Source: Rickettsia typhi
GTDB lineage: Bacteria > Pseudomonadota > Alphaproteobacteria > Rickettsiales > JABSSG01
NCBI GenBank assembly: GCA_945905715.1
Contig: CAMDPW010000008.1
Location: 1 to 44,564 of the forward strand
DNA length: 44,564 bases
Direction: 5' to 3'
The position numbers and the translations under genes are program-made. The first letter of the stretch is position 1. The number at the start of each line of letters is the position of its first letter. Under the pieces are notes generated by a model that was not told the origin of the DNA, made no database searches, and worked only from the letters and a program-made list of their open reading frames with translations. This document shows, one piece after another, positions 1-10,275 of this stretch.

Positions 1-583
1 TATCTGTACTTTATACAAAAGACCATGTGGTATTTTAAGTATATAGACTATGTGACCCCGTCTGTAATTCATTTTCTATGCTCCATGTTTTAGTGCATAG
101 ATAAAATAACTAAAGTATGAGCCTAAAGGCTAGGTTATTAACCCTCTCCACACTTAACAACATAAACCTAATGACTAGTTTAGGAAAAACTACCAGTAGC
201 GGTGCTTGACTAAAAGAATTGTATCACCGCATACATTTGTACTTCATAATAACTTATAGTTGAAAGCATTCACTCTACCAATCTTAATAAGAAAATGATT
301 TACCGCTAGTACTTCATTTATCAGCCAAGGTCTCTTAAAAAAATACTACTTACCATTGCCAGCAAGTGTTGGTTCTAAACTAAATGATATACCACCTATA
401 CAGAGTATTTTTTCATTGCATCAATTCTTCTTAAAATTAATAGACAATTTTATTACAACATTCTATCCTAGGTTAGATTAGTGTGTTTCATTATTGTGAC
501 TTTAATCTATTTATGATAGAGATAATATGATGACGATATTGTTATTTGGTGTGCAAATTTTATGAATATAGATTTGGTAAGGA
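1..583. other. Intergenic stretch, no supported gene
   Basis: No open frame of useful length, no tRNA-like fold and no recognisable protein remnant was seen on either strand. The stretch is AT-rich with scattered stops and looks like non-coding or fully decayed DNA. The last 60 bases must carry the signals for the CADD gene that follows. Confidence 0.5.
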
Positions 584-1234
584 ATGATTATAAATAATTC
601 ACAAGAAATCTTAGATAAATTTCACTTACTTAAACATCCATTTTACCAAAATTGGTCAGAAGGGAAATTATCTATGGAGACTTTGAAGCGATATGCTGAG
701 CAATACTATCATCATGTTGATGCTTTCCCAAGATACATCAGTACTATACACTCAAAATGTGAAGATTTGCCTTCCCGACAAATACTACTTGCTAACTTAA
801 ATGATGAAGAAGCAGGTGAGGAAAATCATCCTGAGCTATGGCTAAGATTTGCTGAAAAACTTGGCGCTACCAGAGAGGCTGTAAAAAATGTAACCAAACT
901 GGAAAATACTAACGCGCTTATACATGGTTACTTTAACCTAACCAAAACATCATACGCTATGGGCTTAGGTGCTTTATACGCCTATGAACGACAAGTACCA
1001 GACGTTGCTAAATCTAAGATCGATGGTTTAAGGAAATTTTATAACTTAGATAGTGAAGAAGGATTAAAATTTTTTACTGTTCATATAACTGTAGATGAGT
1101 GGCATAGCTCAGAAATTTTAGACTTAATTATGATGCAACCTACAGAACAAAAGATAGAGTCTTTTGACGGAGCTATTCGAGGAGCAAAATTACTTTGGGG
1201 TTTCTTAGATGGTATACACGCAGCCTGCCAATAG
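584..1234 (+). CDS. CADD-type pABA synthase (TenA/PqqC-like diiron oxygenase)
   Basis: This 216-residue protein is a CADD-family member of the heme-oxygenase-like TenA/PqqC fold. In Chlamydia, CADD makes para-aminobenzoate for folate by sacrificing one of its own tyrosines. All key positions can be matched: metal ligands E75, H82, E135, H167, D171 and H174 have the same spacing as Chlamydia E81/H88/E142/H174/D178/H181. Tyr21 in the HPFY motif matches the sacrificial Tyr27, and Lys145 matches the amino-donor Lys152. An in-frame stop lies one codon before the ATG, so translation cannot start further upstream. The AAGGA at 579-583 touches the ATG, which is too close for a normal ribosome site, so start selection is odd and a nearby ATT is conceivable. 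The gene stands alone. Family assignment is strong; the self-sacrificing chemistry is inferred from conserved residues. Confidence 0.88.
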   Translation: MIINNSQEILDKFHLLKHPFYQNWSEGKLSMETLKRYAEQYYHHVDAFPRYISTIHSKCEDLPSRQILLANLNDEEAGEENHPELWLRFAEKLGATREAVKNVTKLENTNALIHGYFNLTKTSYAMGLGALYAYERQVPDVAKSKIDGLRKFYNLDSEEGLKFFTVHITVDEWHSSEILDLIMMQPTEQKIESFDGAIRGAKLLWGFLDGIHAACQ

Positions 1235-1977
1235 TAAAATAAATGACTCTGTTACATCTGCAACATATAATGGTCATATCTAGGAAATAGATCTTTAATC
1301 ATGGCCGTATCTCCAATACTTGCTAAATATAAATAAATCTATAATCCAAGCTTCAGTGATAGGTTATCAAGGGCAAAAGTACAATTGCTGTAGTCCATCA
1401 ATTTAGTAAGCAACAGAAACACTTTAACGAAGAGCGTATGTGAGAGGCTAGAGGCGACTATGTAGTTTCTACTGTGGGTTTTTAAGAAGCGTAAATCAAA
1501 ACGTAAACCAGAGAGGTAGTAGGCAGCTCGATGGTACAAGGGTCTGATAAGCGTGGTGTGCTCTTCTAGAGGTTGATGGTACTTTACCCTTGGAGGGGGC
1601 TTACCTAAAACCTTAAAACTCTTTGCCTTGCGAGGATGTGATGACTTTTAAAAAATATCAATTCATACTCTAAGCCAATAAAATACAAGTAACATGAGCA
1701 TTAATACAGAAATCAAGAAAAGGTTTAATTAGCACTGCTACTCTGATAAACTGCAAGCAGTTGTTAAGTTTATCTACTCAATGCAGAAACTGTTTTTTCT
1801 TTCACTTTGTTTTCATATATCTTTAAAGCTCGCTTTTATCTCATTGAAAACTAACTAGAATACTCAAATATGTAACGCAAGAAAGAGATAGCGAGCTCAA
1901 ATAGCAAAACTATTGGCATTGTTATTTTTTTGCTGTATAAATTAATTTTTTAAAACCATAATTTTAATGGCTGTACG
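1235..1977. other. 743-bp gap with no intact gene
   Basis: Only short frames occur, including a 66-codon one on the minus strand (1339-1539) with no recognisable motif. Base composition around 1420-1620 is richer in G than the surroundings, which may reflect an old decayed gene or IS. I could not identify it. The final bases form the aspS leader; no strong Shine-Dalgarno precedes that ATG. Confidence 0.4.
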
Positions 1978-3771
1978 ATGCATCAATTTAGAACTCATAC
2001 TTGCGGACAATTAAATCACAAGCATGTAGGGAAAGCAGTAAAACTATCTGGCTGGGTTCATCGCAAACGTGATCATGGCAACGTGTTGTTTATGGATTTA
2101 CGTGATCATTATGGTTTAACCCAAATTGTTATTCATCCTGAAAGCCAGTTATTGGAATTAGCCTCTCAAGCTAGAGTTGAAAGCGTAATCACTGCTACTG
2201 GTAAGGTAGTAGCACGCTCGTCTGACACTGTAAATAAAAACTTGTTCACTGGTGAGATTGAAATTGTTGCTGATTCCTTCTTAATAGAATCTTTAGCCGA
2301 AGTGCTACCGTTTCAAGTAAATAATGATCAAGAGCTACCTGCAGAAGAATTGCGCTTAAAGCACCGTTATCTTGATTTACGTCGTACGAAGCTTCATCAA
2401 AATATTATTTTACGCTCCCAACTAATAGATTTCTTACGCGAACAGATGAAAGCCCAAGGCTTCATGGAATTTCAAACTCCTATTTTGACATCTTCATCAC
2501 CTGAAGGTGCGCGTGATTTTTTGGTACCAAGTAGATTACACCCTGGTAAGTTTTATGCGTTGCCTCAAGCGCCACAACAATTTAAACAACTATTGATGGT
2601 TTCTGGTTTTGATAAATATTTCCAGATTGCTCCCTGCTTTCGTGATGAAGATTCAAGAGCTGATCGCTCGCCTGGTGAGTTTTATCAACTAGATATAGAA
2701 ATGTCTTTTGTAACCCAGGAGGACGTATTGACCGCAATTGAACCAATTTTGTATAATAGCTTTATTGCATTCTCAAAAAAACAAGTAACCAAAACACCAT
2801 TCCCGCGCATTAAATATGCCGATGCAATGCTTAAGTATGGTTGTGATAAACCAGATTTACGTAACCCAATTATTATTACAGATGTAACTGAAATTTTTAG
2901 AAATACAGAATTTTCAATTTTTGCCAACGGCATTAAAAATGGACATGTCGTACGAGCAATTCCAGCACCGAAGACTGCCAACCAACCACGAAGCTTTTTT
3001 GACAAGATGATCGCTTTTGCTCAAGCTAATGGCGCAACTGGTCTTGCCTATATTAGCTTTAGTGAAGATGGTGCCGCTAAAGGTCCTATTGCTAAATTCT
3101 TAAATACATCTCAACTAACTAAACTGAAAGAAGTTGCAGACATCAGTAATAATGACTCCGTATTTTTCTCTTGTAATTCGCTTCTTGAAGCAACAAAACT
3201 TGCAGGAAAAGTACGTATACATTTAGGCAATGAGCTAAATTTGCTGGAATCTGATTGTTTTAAGTTCTGTTGGGTGGTTGATTTCCCATTCTATGAGCTA
3301 AATGAAGAAACTAACAAAATTGATTTTAGCCATAATCCATTTTCTATGCCTCAAGGCGGAATAGATGCTTTAACAAACGCTAAAACTCAGAAAGATTATT
3401 TAAACATCATTGCTTTTCAGTATGATATTGTTTGTAATGGTATTGAATTATGCAGTGGCGCCATCCGCAATCATCGTCTGGATACAATGTATAAAGCCTT
3501 CGAAATTGCTGGCTACAATCAAGAGACAGTCCATAAAAAATTCAACGCGTTAATCGAAGCATTGAGGTATGGCGCCCCTCCACATGGCGGCTTAGCACCA
3601 GGAATTGATCGTATAATCATGTTACTTGCTGATGAGCCAAACATTAGAGAAATTATCGCCTTTCCAATGAATCAAAAAGCAGAAGATTTACTGATGAAAG
3701 CTCCTGCAATCGTTGATACAAAACAACTACGCGAACTTAGTATTGAGCTCAGTCCAGAAATTAAAAAGTAA
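1978..3771 (+). CDS. aspS: Aspartyl-tRNA synthetase, probably non-discriminating
   Basis: This is a bacterial-type class IIb AspRS of 597 residues, the usual length. It charges tRNA-Asp with aspartate in the cytosol. Order: N-terminal OB anticodon-binding domain (about 1-105), class II motif 1 (around [17 protein letters not shown]), motif 2 ([19 protein letters not shown]), an inserted GAD domain, and motif 3 near the C-terminus (GLAPGIDRI). In the anticodon domain the motif reads RKRDHG with His33, where the discriminating E. coli enzyme has Leu (RRRDLG). Non-discriminating enzymes such as that of Pseudomonas carry His here. This suggests it also makes Asp-tRNA-Asn for GatCAB, as is usual where AsnRS is absent. 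The stop codon abuts the ATG of the next gene, so the two are co-transcribed. Confidence 0.96.
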   Translation: MHQFRTHTCGQLNHKHVGKAVKLSGWVHRKRDHGNVLFMDLRDHYGLTQIVIHPESQLLELASQARVESVITATGKVVARSSDTVNKNLFTGEIEIVADSFLIESLAEVLPFQVNNDQELPAEELRLKHRYLDLRRTKLHQNIILRSQLIDFLREQMKAQGFMEFQTPILTSSSPEGARDFLVPSRLHPGKFYALPQAPQQFKQLLMVSGFDKYFQIAPCFRDEDSRADRSPGEFYQLDIEMSFVTQEDVLTAIEPILYNSFIAFSKKQVTKTPFPRIKYADAMLKYGCDKPDLRNPIIITDVTEIFRNTEFSIFANGIKNGHVVRAIPAPKTANQPRSFFDKMIAFAQANGATGLAYISFSEDGAAKGPIAKFLNTSQLTKLKEVADISNNDSVFFSCNSLLEATKLAGKVRIHLGNELNLLESDCFKFCWVVDFPFYELNEETNKIDFSHNPFSMPQGGIDALTNAKTQKDYLNIIAFQYDIVCNGIELCSGAIRNHRLDTMYKAFEIAGYNQETVHKKFNALIEALRYGAPPHGGLAPGIDRIIMLLADEPNIREIIAFPMNQKAEDLLMKAPAIVDTKQLRELSIELSPEIKK

Positions 3772-4488
3772 ATGAACCGGTATACTCCAGCATGGCCTCA
3801 TAGTAATATTGAAGAAATCTTTCCAAACATTTTCTTTGTTACCGGTACCAATAAAACTAGCCATAATGGAATAAATTTGCAGTTCAGTCGTAACATGATA
3901 ATAGTTCGTAATAAAGATGAACTTACACTCATTAATACAGTAAGATTACAAAATAGTGGGTTAAGACTCCTTGAGTCATTAGGAAAAGTAGTGAATATTA
4001 TTAGAATAGGAGCTTTTCATGGACGTGATGATGCCTTTTATCTTGACTCTTATAACGCTAAGTTATGGGCTCTTCCAAACATGTTCCATGAAAATGGTAA
4101 AATTACAGATATTGAATTAGTTGAAAATGGAGTAAAGCCTTTTCCTAACTGTTCCTTATTTAAATTTGACTTAGATACACAAATAGAAGGAATACTGCAT
4201 ATCGCTCAAGAGGGTGGTATTCTAATTTCATGTGATAGTTTACAGAACTGGACAAAAATCGATCAGTATTTTAGTGTTGAATCTGGCAAGTATTTCTTAG
4301 AACATGGACTAATTAAATCTGCTAATATTTCATATATATGGAAACAAGCATGCAATCCAAAAATCAATGACTTTGTAAGACTTAAATCTTTATCTTTTTG
4401 TCATCTCTTAAGTGCCCATGGTGAGCCATTGATAAGCGAAGCTTACAAGAAATTAGTGGAAACCTTTAGACAGCAATTCGGAATATAA
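3772..4488 (+). CDS. Metallo-beta-lactamase-fold-like protein (DUF4336-like)
   Basis: This 238-residue protein begins directly after the aspS stop with no spacer, so it is translationally coupled to aspS. The sequence has the strand pattern of a beta-lactamase-like fold: an N-terminal NIFFVTGTN strand, an FHGRDDAFYLD segment resembling a degenerate HxxxD metal motif, an ILISCDSLQNW segment, and a late LLSAHGEPL with a conserved-looking HG. Most of the classical zinc ligands are not evident, so a hydrolase activity cannot be claimed. No signal peptide or membrane segment is seen. The resemblance to DUF4336 proteins rests on overall pattern and was not tested by search. Function unknown. Confidence 0.6.
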   Translation: MNRYTPAWPHSNIEEIFPNIFFVTGTNKTSHNGINLQFSRNMIIVRNKDELTLINTVRLQNSGLRLLESLGKVVNIIRIGAFHGRDDAFYLDSYNAKLWALPNMFHENGKITDIELVENGVKPFPNCSLFKFDLDTQIEGILHIAQEGGILISCDSLQNWTKIDQYFSVESGKYFLEHGLIKSANISYIWKQACNPKINDFVRLKSLSFCHLLSAHGEPLISEAYKKLVETFRQQFGI

Positions 4489-4871
4489 ATTTCACTACAA
4501 TCTTGTACACCATAAACACATTGCTATAATGGATTTCGGTATCTCCAGTTTCGTTAATATATCACTTCCAGGTTATACTGCTAACAGCAAGTACGCATCT
4601 ATTTCAACGAAGATGAGCAATATCAAATTTTTTTCCTCGTCCAAACCACTGATTCGTCTTTACTCTAGGCTCCAAAGCACTGATTAAGTCTACAACTTGA
4701 TATTATCTGTAATGTTATTTTTTAAAATAGTATTATTGAGTTGCGGTGTTGATTCATGCAACATAGACTCCATTTTTAGTATATGGAGTCTATTTTGTAG
4801 TTTAGAAAAGAGACTTCAGGGGTTATGAGTTAGCTAGAAGAAATTGTTTATGGGGATAACCCAAAACTATA
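4489..4871. other. Convergent intergenic region
   Basis: This lies between the plus-strand aspS unit and minus-strand maeB. No coding frame is supported. It contains the strong hairpin listed separately (4763-4793), which is placed to stop transcription from the left unit and perhaps from both sides. Confidence 0.5.
4763..4793 (+). terminator. Hairpin terminator between convergent units
   Basis: A perfect 11-bp inverted repeat (ATAGACTCCAT / ATGGAGTCTAT) with a 9-nt loop is followed on the plus strand by TTTTGT. It is about 275 bp beyond the end of the DUF4336-like gene and about 80 bp before the end of maeB. The T-run is on the plus-strand side only, so it best serves the aspS unit. Confidence 0.6.
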
Positions 4872-7151
4872 TTAAAACCCTGCAGCAGCAATAGCAGCCA
4901 TATTAATTAACTCTGAAACAGAAGCTTCCATTTGAACTATCTGTACTGGTTTAGATAAGCCGACAAGTATAGGACCAACAAAAGCTCCTCCACCTAATTC
5001 TTGTAATAATTTTGAGGAAACGTTTGCGACATGCAATGAAGGCATGATTAAAACGTTAGCTGGTTTGGTTAAGCGACAAAATGGATATAATTCTCTCATA
5101 TGAGCATTCAAAGCTACGTCAGCTGACATCTCACCATCATATTCAAAATCAATTTCTATATTTTTATCAAGAATTTCAACAGCACGCTTAATATTCACAG
5201 CTCTTTCGTAACCTAGAGCAGAACCAAAATTAGAAAATGACAAAAATGCAACTCGTGGCTCATGACCTAGAGCTCTAGCTTTTTTTGCGCTTTGTATTGC
5301 AATAGCAGCAAGCTGTTCATCTGTTGGTGTTATGTGTACAGTAGAATCAGCTACCAGAATAGTCCTACCTGCTGCTATCATAATCGACAAACCAAACACC
5401 TCTGAGTCTAGCTTGCAATCGATAATTTTTAAAATATCTCCTAAAGTAGACATGTAGCTTCTGGAATGGCCAGCAATTAAGGCATCGCCATCGCCATACT
5501 CAAGCATACAAGCAGAAAAAATATTACGGTCTCCCTTTACAAGCCTCACACAGTCTCGATGTAGCAAACCTTTACGTTGATTTTTATTATATAAAAATTC
5601 TATATATTGATCTACTTTGCTTGAAACAGCAGCGTTCGCAATCTCAATTCCATCCAAAGTCTCTTTGCCTCCAAAAGTTGCTAACACCTCCTCAATCTTT
5701 ATTTTTCTGCCAACTAAAATTGGCTTGCCAAGCTCAGTATTTCGAATTGATATTGCTGCTTTGATTACTTCCTCTTCTTCACCGTCAGCAAAAATAATGC
5801 GTCTTTGATTTGTTCTAGCTTGTTCAAAAATAATATTTAGCGTATTGGCAGTAGGATTAAATCTCGATTGTAATTGGCGCTTATAAAAGGCAAAATCAGT
5901 CATGGTTTTTTTAGCTACACCACTTGCAATTGCAGCTTTGGCTACAGCAATTGGAATTGTGGTAATTAAACGCGCATCAAAAGGCACGGGAATGATATAT
6001 TCTGGACCAAATGATAACTTCTTACCAGCATAAGCAGCTAACGCTTCACTTGGCACAGGCTCTCTTGCTAGCTGAGCAAGAGCTTGTGCTGCAGCTATTT
6101 TCATTTGGTCATTGATTGTAGAGGCGCGTACATCTAATGCTCCCCTAAAAATATAAGGAAAGCCCATGACGTTGTTTACTTGATTATTGTAATCTGACCT
6201 CCCAGTAGCAATGATTGCATCTTTACGCACCTTTAAAACTTGTTCAGGAGTGATTTCTGGATCTGGATTTGCCATTGCAAAAATAATTGGGTTTGCTGCC
6301 ATAGTTTTGATCATATCTGGAGTAACTGCATCCTTCACAGACAATCCTAAAAATACATCCGCACCTTCCAAAGACTCAGCTAATGTTCTTTTTGTAGTAT
6401 CATTAGCATGAACTGCCTTCCACTGATTCATACCATCTGTGCGACCTTTAAAAATCACACCTCTGGTATCGCACATTATAACATTTTCTTTACGCACTCC
6501 CATCACTTGAATAAGCTCAATACATGCGATAGAAGCAGCTCCAGCACCATTAACTACTACTTTTATATCAGCAAATTCACGCTCAGTTAAATAAGCAGCG
6601 TTGATCAGAGCTGCCAAAGTAATAATTGCAGTGCCGTGTTGATCATCATGAAAAACAGGAATATCCATTAACTCTTTTAATTTACTTTCAATGATAAAAC
6701 ATTCCGGCGCTTTTATATCTTCTAAATTAATTCCTCCAAAACTTGGGCCTAAATACTTAATAGCATTTATGAATTCTTCTGGATTTTTCGTATCTACTTC
6801 TAAATCAATAGCATCAATATCAGCAAACCTCTTAAATAAAACAGCCTTACCTTCCATGACAGGCTTAGAGGCAAGCGCACCTAAATCTCCTAAACCCAAC
6901 ACAGCAGTACCATTTGTAATAACAGCAACAAAATTACCTTTAGCGGTATAATCATATACAGAATCTGGATTTTTGTATATTTCTAGACAGGGATGTGCTA
7001 CTCCTGGAGAATACGCCAAGGACAAGTCTCGTTGAGTCAATAAAGGTTTAGTAGCTACAATTCCAATCTTACCCGGCATACCCTGTTGATGATATTCAAG
7101 AGCATCTTTGCGAGTAATTTTATTAGTATCATTAGTTGAATGATTGTCCAT
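4872..7151 (-). CDS. maeB: NADP-dependent malic enzyme, MaeB type (malic + PTA-like domain)
   Basis: This 759-residue protein has the MaeB architecture: N-terminal malic domain (YSPGVAHPCLEI, SKPVMEGKAVLFK, FHDDQHGTAII), a Rossmann NAD(P)-binding domain (VVNGAGAASIACIELI), then a phosphotransacetylase-like C-terminal domain from about residue 430. It decarboxylates malate to pyruvate with NADP reduction. In this family the PTA-like part is generally regulatory rather than catalytic. Amino-acid- and TCA-fed intracellular bacteria use this enzyme to make pyruvate and NADPH. Length is normal and no lesion is seen. It has its own promoter just upstream and ends convergent with the aspS unit. Confidence 0.95.
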   Translation of the reverse strand: MDNHSTNDTNKITRKDALEYHQQGMPGKIGIVATKPLLTQRDLSLAYSPGVAHPCLEIYKNPDSVYDYTAKGNFVAVITNGTAVLGLGDLGALASKPVMEGKAVLFKRFADIDAIDLEVDTKNPEEFINAIKYLGPSFGGINLEDIKAPECFIIESKLKELMDIPVFHDDQHGTAIITLAALINAAYLTEREFADIKVVVNGAGAASIACIELIQVMGVRKENVIMCDTRGVIFKGRTDGMNQWKAVHANDTTKRTLAESLEGADVFLGLSVKDAVTPDMIKTMAANPIIFAMANPDPEITPEQVLKVRKDAIIATGRSDYNNQVNNVMGFPYIFRGALDVRASTINDQMKIAAAQALAQLAREPVPSEALAAYAGKKLSFGPEYIIPVPFDARLITTIPIAVAKAAIASGVAKKTMTDFAFYKRQLQSRFNPTANTLNIIFEQARTNQRRIIFADGEEEEVIKAAISIRNTELGKPILVGRKIKIEEVLATFGGKETLDGIEIANAAVSSKVDQYIEFLYNKNQRKGLLHRDCVRLVKGDRNIFSACMLEYGDGDALIAGHSRSYMSTLGDILKIIDCKLDSEVFGLSIMIAAGRTILVADSTVHITPTDEQLAAIAIQSAKKARALGHEPRVAFLSFSNFGSALGYERAVNIKRAVEILDKNIEIDFEYDGEMSADVALNAHMRELYPFCRLTKPANVLIMPSLHVANVSSKLLQELGGGAFVGPILVGLSKPVQIVQMEASVSELINMAAIAAAGF

Positions 7152-7195
7152 GTATCTGTAACCTCTAATTACTTATTGAATAATTCTACTCACAT

Positions 7196-7224
7196 ATTAT
7201 AATGTGGAGTTTAAATAAAGTAAA
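7196..7224 (-). promoter_or_regulatory. Putative sigma-70 promoter of maeB
   Basis: On the minus strand a perfect TATAAT (7201-7196) sits about 45 bp before the maeB ATG. A TTTACT hexamer lies 17 bp upstream (7224-7219), matching four of six consensus -35 bases. Confidence 0.5.
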
Positions 7225-7235
7225 TTTTTAAAAAT

Positions 7236-9023
7236 TTAACAATGCAATTGCGTATAAAGCAATATATCTTTTGCTAATGGAGCTGCTTTAGCAGATCCCC
7301 AACCACCATGATCAACTATTACTACGCAGGCAAATCTTGGATCATGAATTGGCGCGAAACCGGTAAAAATTGAGTGACTACGTAGGTGTTTAGCAAAGCT
7401 TTTATTTTCAGCAGTATCAACTGAGATTACTTGTGATGTACCTGTTTTTCCAGCCATTTTAAATGGATGCTCAGTAATTCTATTGCTAAATCCTGTTCCA
7501 TGTGGATCGTTAATTACACTTTCTAATCCTCTCTTCACTAAAGCTAGATGATCTGGATTTATATCAATCGTAGTAAATTTGGCAACTAGCAACTTCTGCT
7601 CAGCCACATTACTTACTAAACGAGGCAGTACATTATATCCAGATGCTATCCTTGCAGTCATAGTGACTAGTTGTAATGGTGTGGCAAGCAAATACCCTTG
7701 TCCAACCGTAATATTTACGGTATCACCAATAAACCAGTTTTGATTATATAATTTTTTTTTCCACTCCTTATCTGGATTAATTCCACCTAACTCTCCAGGA
7801 AGAGAGATATTGGTTTTATGTCCAATTCCAAGTAGGTTTGCTATACGATGAATATTGTCAATGCCAGCTTGTAATCCCATTAAGTAAAAGTAACAATTAC
7901 ATGAACCAGTAATTGCTTGATGCAAATTAACATTTCCATGGCCACCTTTTTTCCAGCATTTGAAAGTATGACCATTAATTTCCACGGCACCACTACAAAA
8001 AATTTTGTGTTCTGGATCCAAGCCTTTGTATAAAATTGCTAATGCCACTGCCATTTTAAATGTTGAGCCTGGTGGATACAATTTGGCGATTGCTTTGTTA
8101 GTTAAAGGTAAGGATTTATTACTTATGATTTTATACCACTGCTCTTCAGAAATGCCGTGAGAAAATAAATTAGGATCAAAAGTTGGAGTAGATAACATTG
8201 ATAAAACATTACCATTCTGTATATTCATAACTACTACTATGGCGCACTCATTTTTTAAACTATGAAAAACATAATCTTGCAATGTATGATTTATGGTTAA
8301 CCTCAGATCATTGCCTGCTTTACTGTGTTGTTCTGATAACTCTCGTACGATAGAGCGATATGCATTCACTTCAACTTTTTTCATACCAAATTGTCCAATT
8401 AAACTGGATTCAAAGAATTTTTCTATTCCAGCTTTACCAACCTTAAAATTTTTATATCTAGTTAAATTATAAGTCTTGATCTCCGTATTATTTGGTACGC
8501 CCATATAACCTATCACATGAGAATATAAATCGTGAAATTTATAGTCCCTGATCAACCCCTTATCAATATAAAGACCTTCTAGCTCATATGACACTTCCTC
8601 AAATTTACACACATCATGCCATGAAAGATTGTCTTGCAGTACTGTAGGACGTAGGTAAGGTGATGATTGCATCTTCTTAGCAAGTCGTTGTTGGTACGAC
8701 TTATCTAAAACTAAAATATTTGTAAGATTATTGAGCAAATAATTAATATCAGTTGTCTTCTGGCGATACAAAACTAACTTGTAGCTCTTTACGCTAACCG
8801 CCAACTGAACACCACTGCTATCAAAAATCTTTCCTCTTTCTGGCTCAATGAAAATGATATTAATACTGTTCTTATCTGATAACGTTTTGTATTCTTTAGA
8901 TTTTATAATCTGTAAGAAAAACATCCTACAAGCAAAAACAAACATTATAAAAAACTTGAAACCAGACAAGATGAATACTCGTCTTGAAAAAATTCTTGAT
9001 TTTAATGCTCTATCATTACGCAT
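7236..9023 (-). CDS. mrdA: Penicillin-binding protein 2 (peptidoglycan transpeptidase)
   Basis: This is a class B PBP of 595 residues that cross-links peptidoglycan in the elongation complex with RodA and MreBCD. An N-terminal membrane anchor lies at about 16-38. A dimerisation domain follows, then the transpeptidase domain with SxxK at Ser320-Lys323 (PPGSTFK), SxN at 374-376 (SCN) and KTG at 526-528. All catalytic elements are intact, so the organism keeps the capacity to cross-link a wall. The start overlaps the end of mreD by 8 bp, showing translational coupling. mreB and mreC are not next door, unlike in many bacteria. Confidence 0.95.
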   Translation of the reverse strand: MRNDRALKSRIFSRRVFILSGFKFFIMFVFACRMFFLQIIKSKEYKTLSDKNSINIIFIEPERGKIFDSSGVQLAVSVKSYKLVLYRQKTTDINYLLNNLTNILVLDKSYQQRLAKKMQSSPYLRPTVLQDNLSWHDVCKFEEVSYELEGLYIDKGLIRDYKFHDLYSHVIGYMGVPNNTEIKTYNLTRYKNFKVGKAGIEKFFESSLIGQFGMKKVEVNAYRSIVRELSEQHSKAGNDLRLTINHTLQDYVFHSLKNECAIVVVMNIQNGNVLSMLSTPTFDPNLFSHGISEEQWYKIISNKSLPLTNKAIAKLYPPGSTFKMAVALAILYKGLDPEHKIFCSGAVEINGHTFKCWKKGGHGNVNLHQAITGSCNCYFYLMGLQAGIDNIHRIANLLGIGHKTNISLPGELGGINPDKEWKKKLYNQNWFIGDTVNITVGQGYLLATPLQLVTMTARIASGYNVLPRLVSNVAEQKLLVAKFTTIDINPDHLALVKRGLESVINDPHGTGFSNRITEHPFKMAGKTGTSQVISVDTAENKSFAKHLRSHSIFTGFAPIHDPRFACVVIVDHGGWGSAKAAPLAKDILLYTQLHC

Positions 9024-9531
9024 GATGTATTTTGAGTATCTTAAGTTTGTTTGCGATCAAATCAAAAACATGGTGTATAATAGGATACAGTAAGCAAGTA
9101 ACATACCATTGTTGCAATAATGCTAATATTTGCGCCCAAGAATAAGATACAAATACCAATGTAATGAGTATTTGCAATAATATTATATACAAAGAACACA
9201 GTACAAAACCAAGCCATATAATATTAAAAGATTTTTTTACTAGAAATTTCTTATAATAACCAACAAATAATTGAAAAAGTATTAGCGCTACGGAAGTGAG
9301 TCCAATAGGAGTACCTAACATAGTATCGCACAATATCCCAAAAGCAAACAATAAGGATAAAGGTAAGGTTGCAGGAAATAATAAATACCAGTAATATACT
9401 ATAATTAAGTTATATAATGGGCTAAACTTACCAAAAAATAAAAAACTATGCGGTATAGATAAAGCAAGTGTTGTTATCACTAACAAAAAAAACGGTATTA
9501 ACAAAGCAAATGATGATAATCTAAGATTCAT
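9016..9531 (-). CDS. mreD: Rod-shape-determining protein MreD
   Basis: This 171-residue, very hydrophobic protein has about five predicted membrane spans and sits directly upstream of PBP2, with which it overlaps by 8 bp. MreD is a poorly conserved membrane partner of MreC and PBP2 in the elongasome. The assignment comes from size, hydrophobic pattern (including the LLFAFGILCDTMLGTPIG stretch, typical of MreD as G-rich loop after TM3) and position before mrdA. No mreC precedes it; the next gene upstream is divergent. Confidence 0.8.
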   Translation of the reverse strand: MNLRLSSFALLIPFFLLVITTLALSIPHSFLFFGKFSPLYNLIIVYYWYLLFPATLPLSLLFAFGILCDTMLGTPIGLTSVALILFQLFVGYYKKFLVKKSFNIIWLGFVLCSLYIILLQILITLVFVSYSWAQILALLQQWYVTCLLYPIIHHVFDLIANKLKILKIHHA

Positions 9532-9588
9532 GATTGTATTTATATAGTAATTTTTAATAAAAATTTATTTTAATCGAGGAGTTTTGAG

Positions 9589-10272
9589 TTGAAAAGGTTT
9601 TTAAAATATTTTTTTAGCTTACCAAGCATACAGCTTGTAACTAGTTATGTAATATATGTTTATTTGCACATTGTATATTTTACAAGTAAAAAACAAATTA
9701 TTTTTTCTGAAGATTTTAACTATAAAAAATTTTGTACTAATCCAGAAATTTATGTATTCTGGCATAATCGCCTTGCTTTAATGCCTTTTGCTCGTGCACC
9801 AAAATTCAAAGTTAATGTACTTATCTCGAATCACAGAGATGGTATGATAATAGCCAAGGTAATGGCGATATTTGGTTTCAATATAATTACTGGATCTTCT
9901 ACTAAGAATAGTTACAAAGCACTGAAATCAATCATCACACTTGCTAATGCTAAAGAATCTGTTTATCTTACCCCAGATGGACCAAAAGGACCGAGATACC
10001 AAATTAACGGAAATGTTATTGCGGTTAGTAGTTTATGTCAAAAATATATCATACCAATGAGCTACTCTTGCACTAGGTCTATTATTTTTAATAGTTGGGA
10101 CAAGTTCATTTTTCCTCTACCATTCAATAAAATAGTAATCAGTTATGGCACGCCAATTAAAGCACCAAGAAAGTTAAATGCAGAGCAAATTACTAAATTA
10201 AACAATCAACTTACATTAAACTTAAATTTAATTACTAAGCAAGTTGATCAAATCACAAAATTATTTATATAA
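9589..10272 (+). CDS. DUF374 lysophospholipid-acyltransferase-like protein (possible LpxJ-like)
   Basis: This 227-residue protein starts with TTG, supported by CGAGGAG (9575-9581) seven bases upstream. DUF374 hallmarks are clear: FWHNRLALMPF, SNHRDGMIIA, GSSTKNSYKAL and LTPDGPKGPRY. An N-terminal hydrophobic segment (about 12-32) would anchor it in the inner membrane. The family has an LPLAT-type fold. In Helicobacter the DUF374 protein LpxJ adds a secondary acyl chain to lipid A. Here the gene heads an operon with waaA, lpxK and lpxL (3-bp spacing to waaA), so a lipid A late acyltransferase role is a reasonable inference. General phospholipid acylation remains possible. Confidence 0.8.
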   Translation: MKRFLKYFFSLPSIQLVTSYVIYVYLHIVYFTSKKQIIFSEDFNYKKFCTNPEIYVFWHNRLALMPFARAPKFKVNVLISNHRDGMIIAKVMAIFGFNIITGSSTKNSYKALKSIITLANAKESVYLTPDGPKGPRYQINGNVIAVSSLCQKYIIPMSYSCTRSIIFNSWDKFIFPLPFNKIVISYGTPIKAPRKLNAEQITKLNNQLTLNLNLITKQVDQITKLFI

Positions 10273-10275
10273 ATA

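Noticed and set aside
1339-1539. 66-codon minus-strand frame in the gap before aspS.
   Set aside because: No ribosome site, motif or plausible composition; not supported as a gene.
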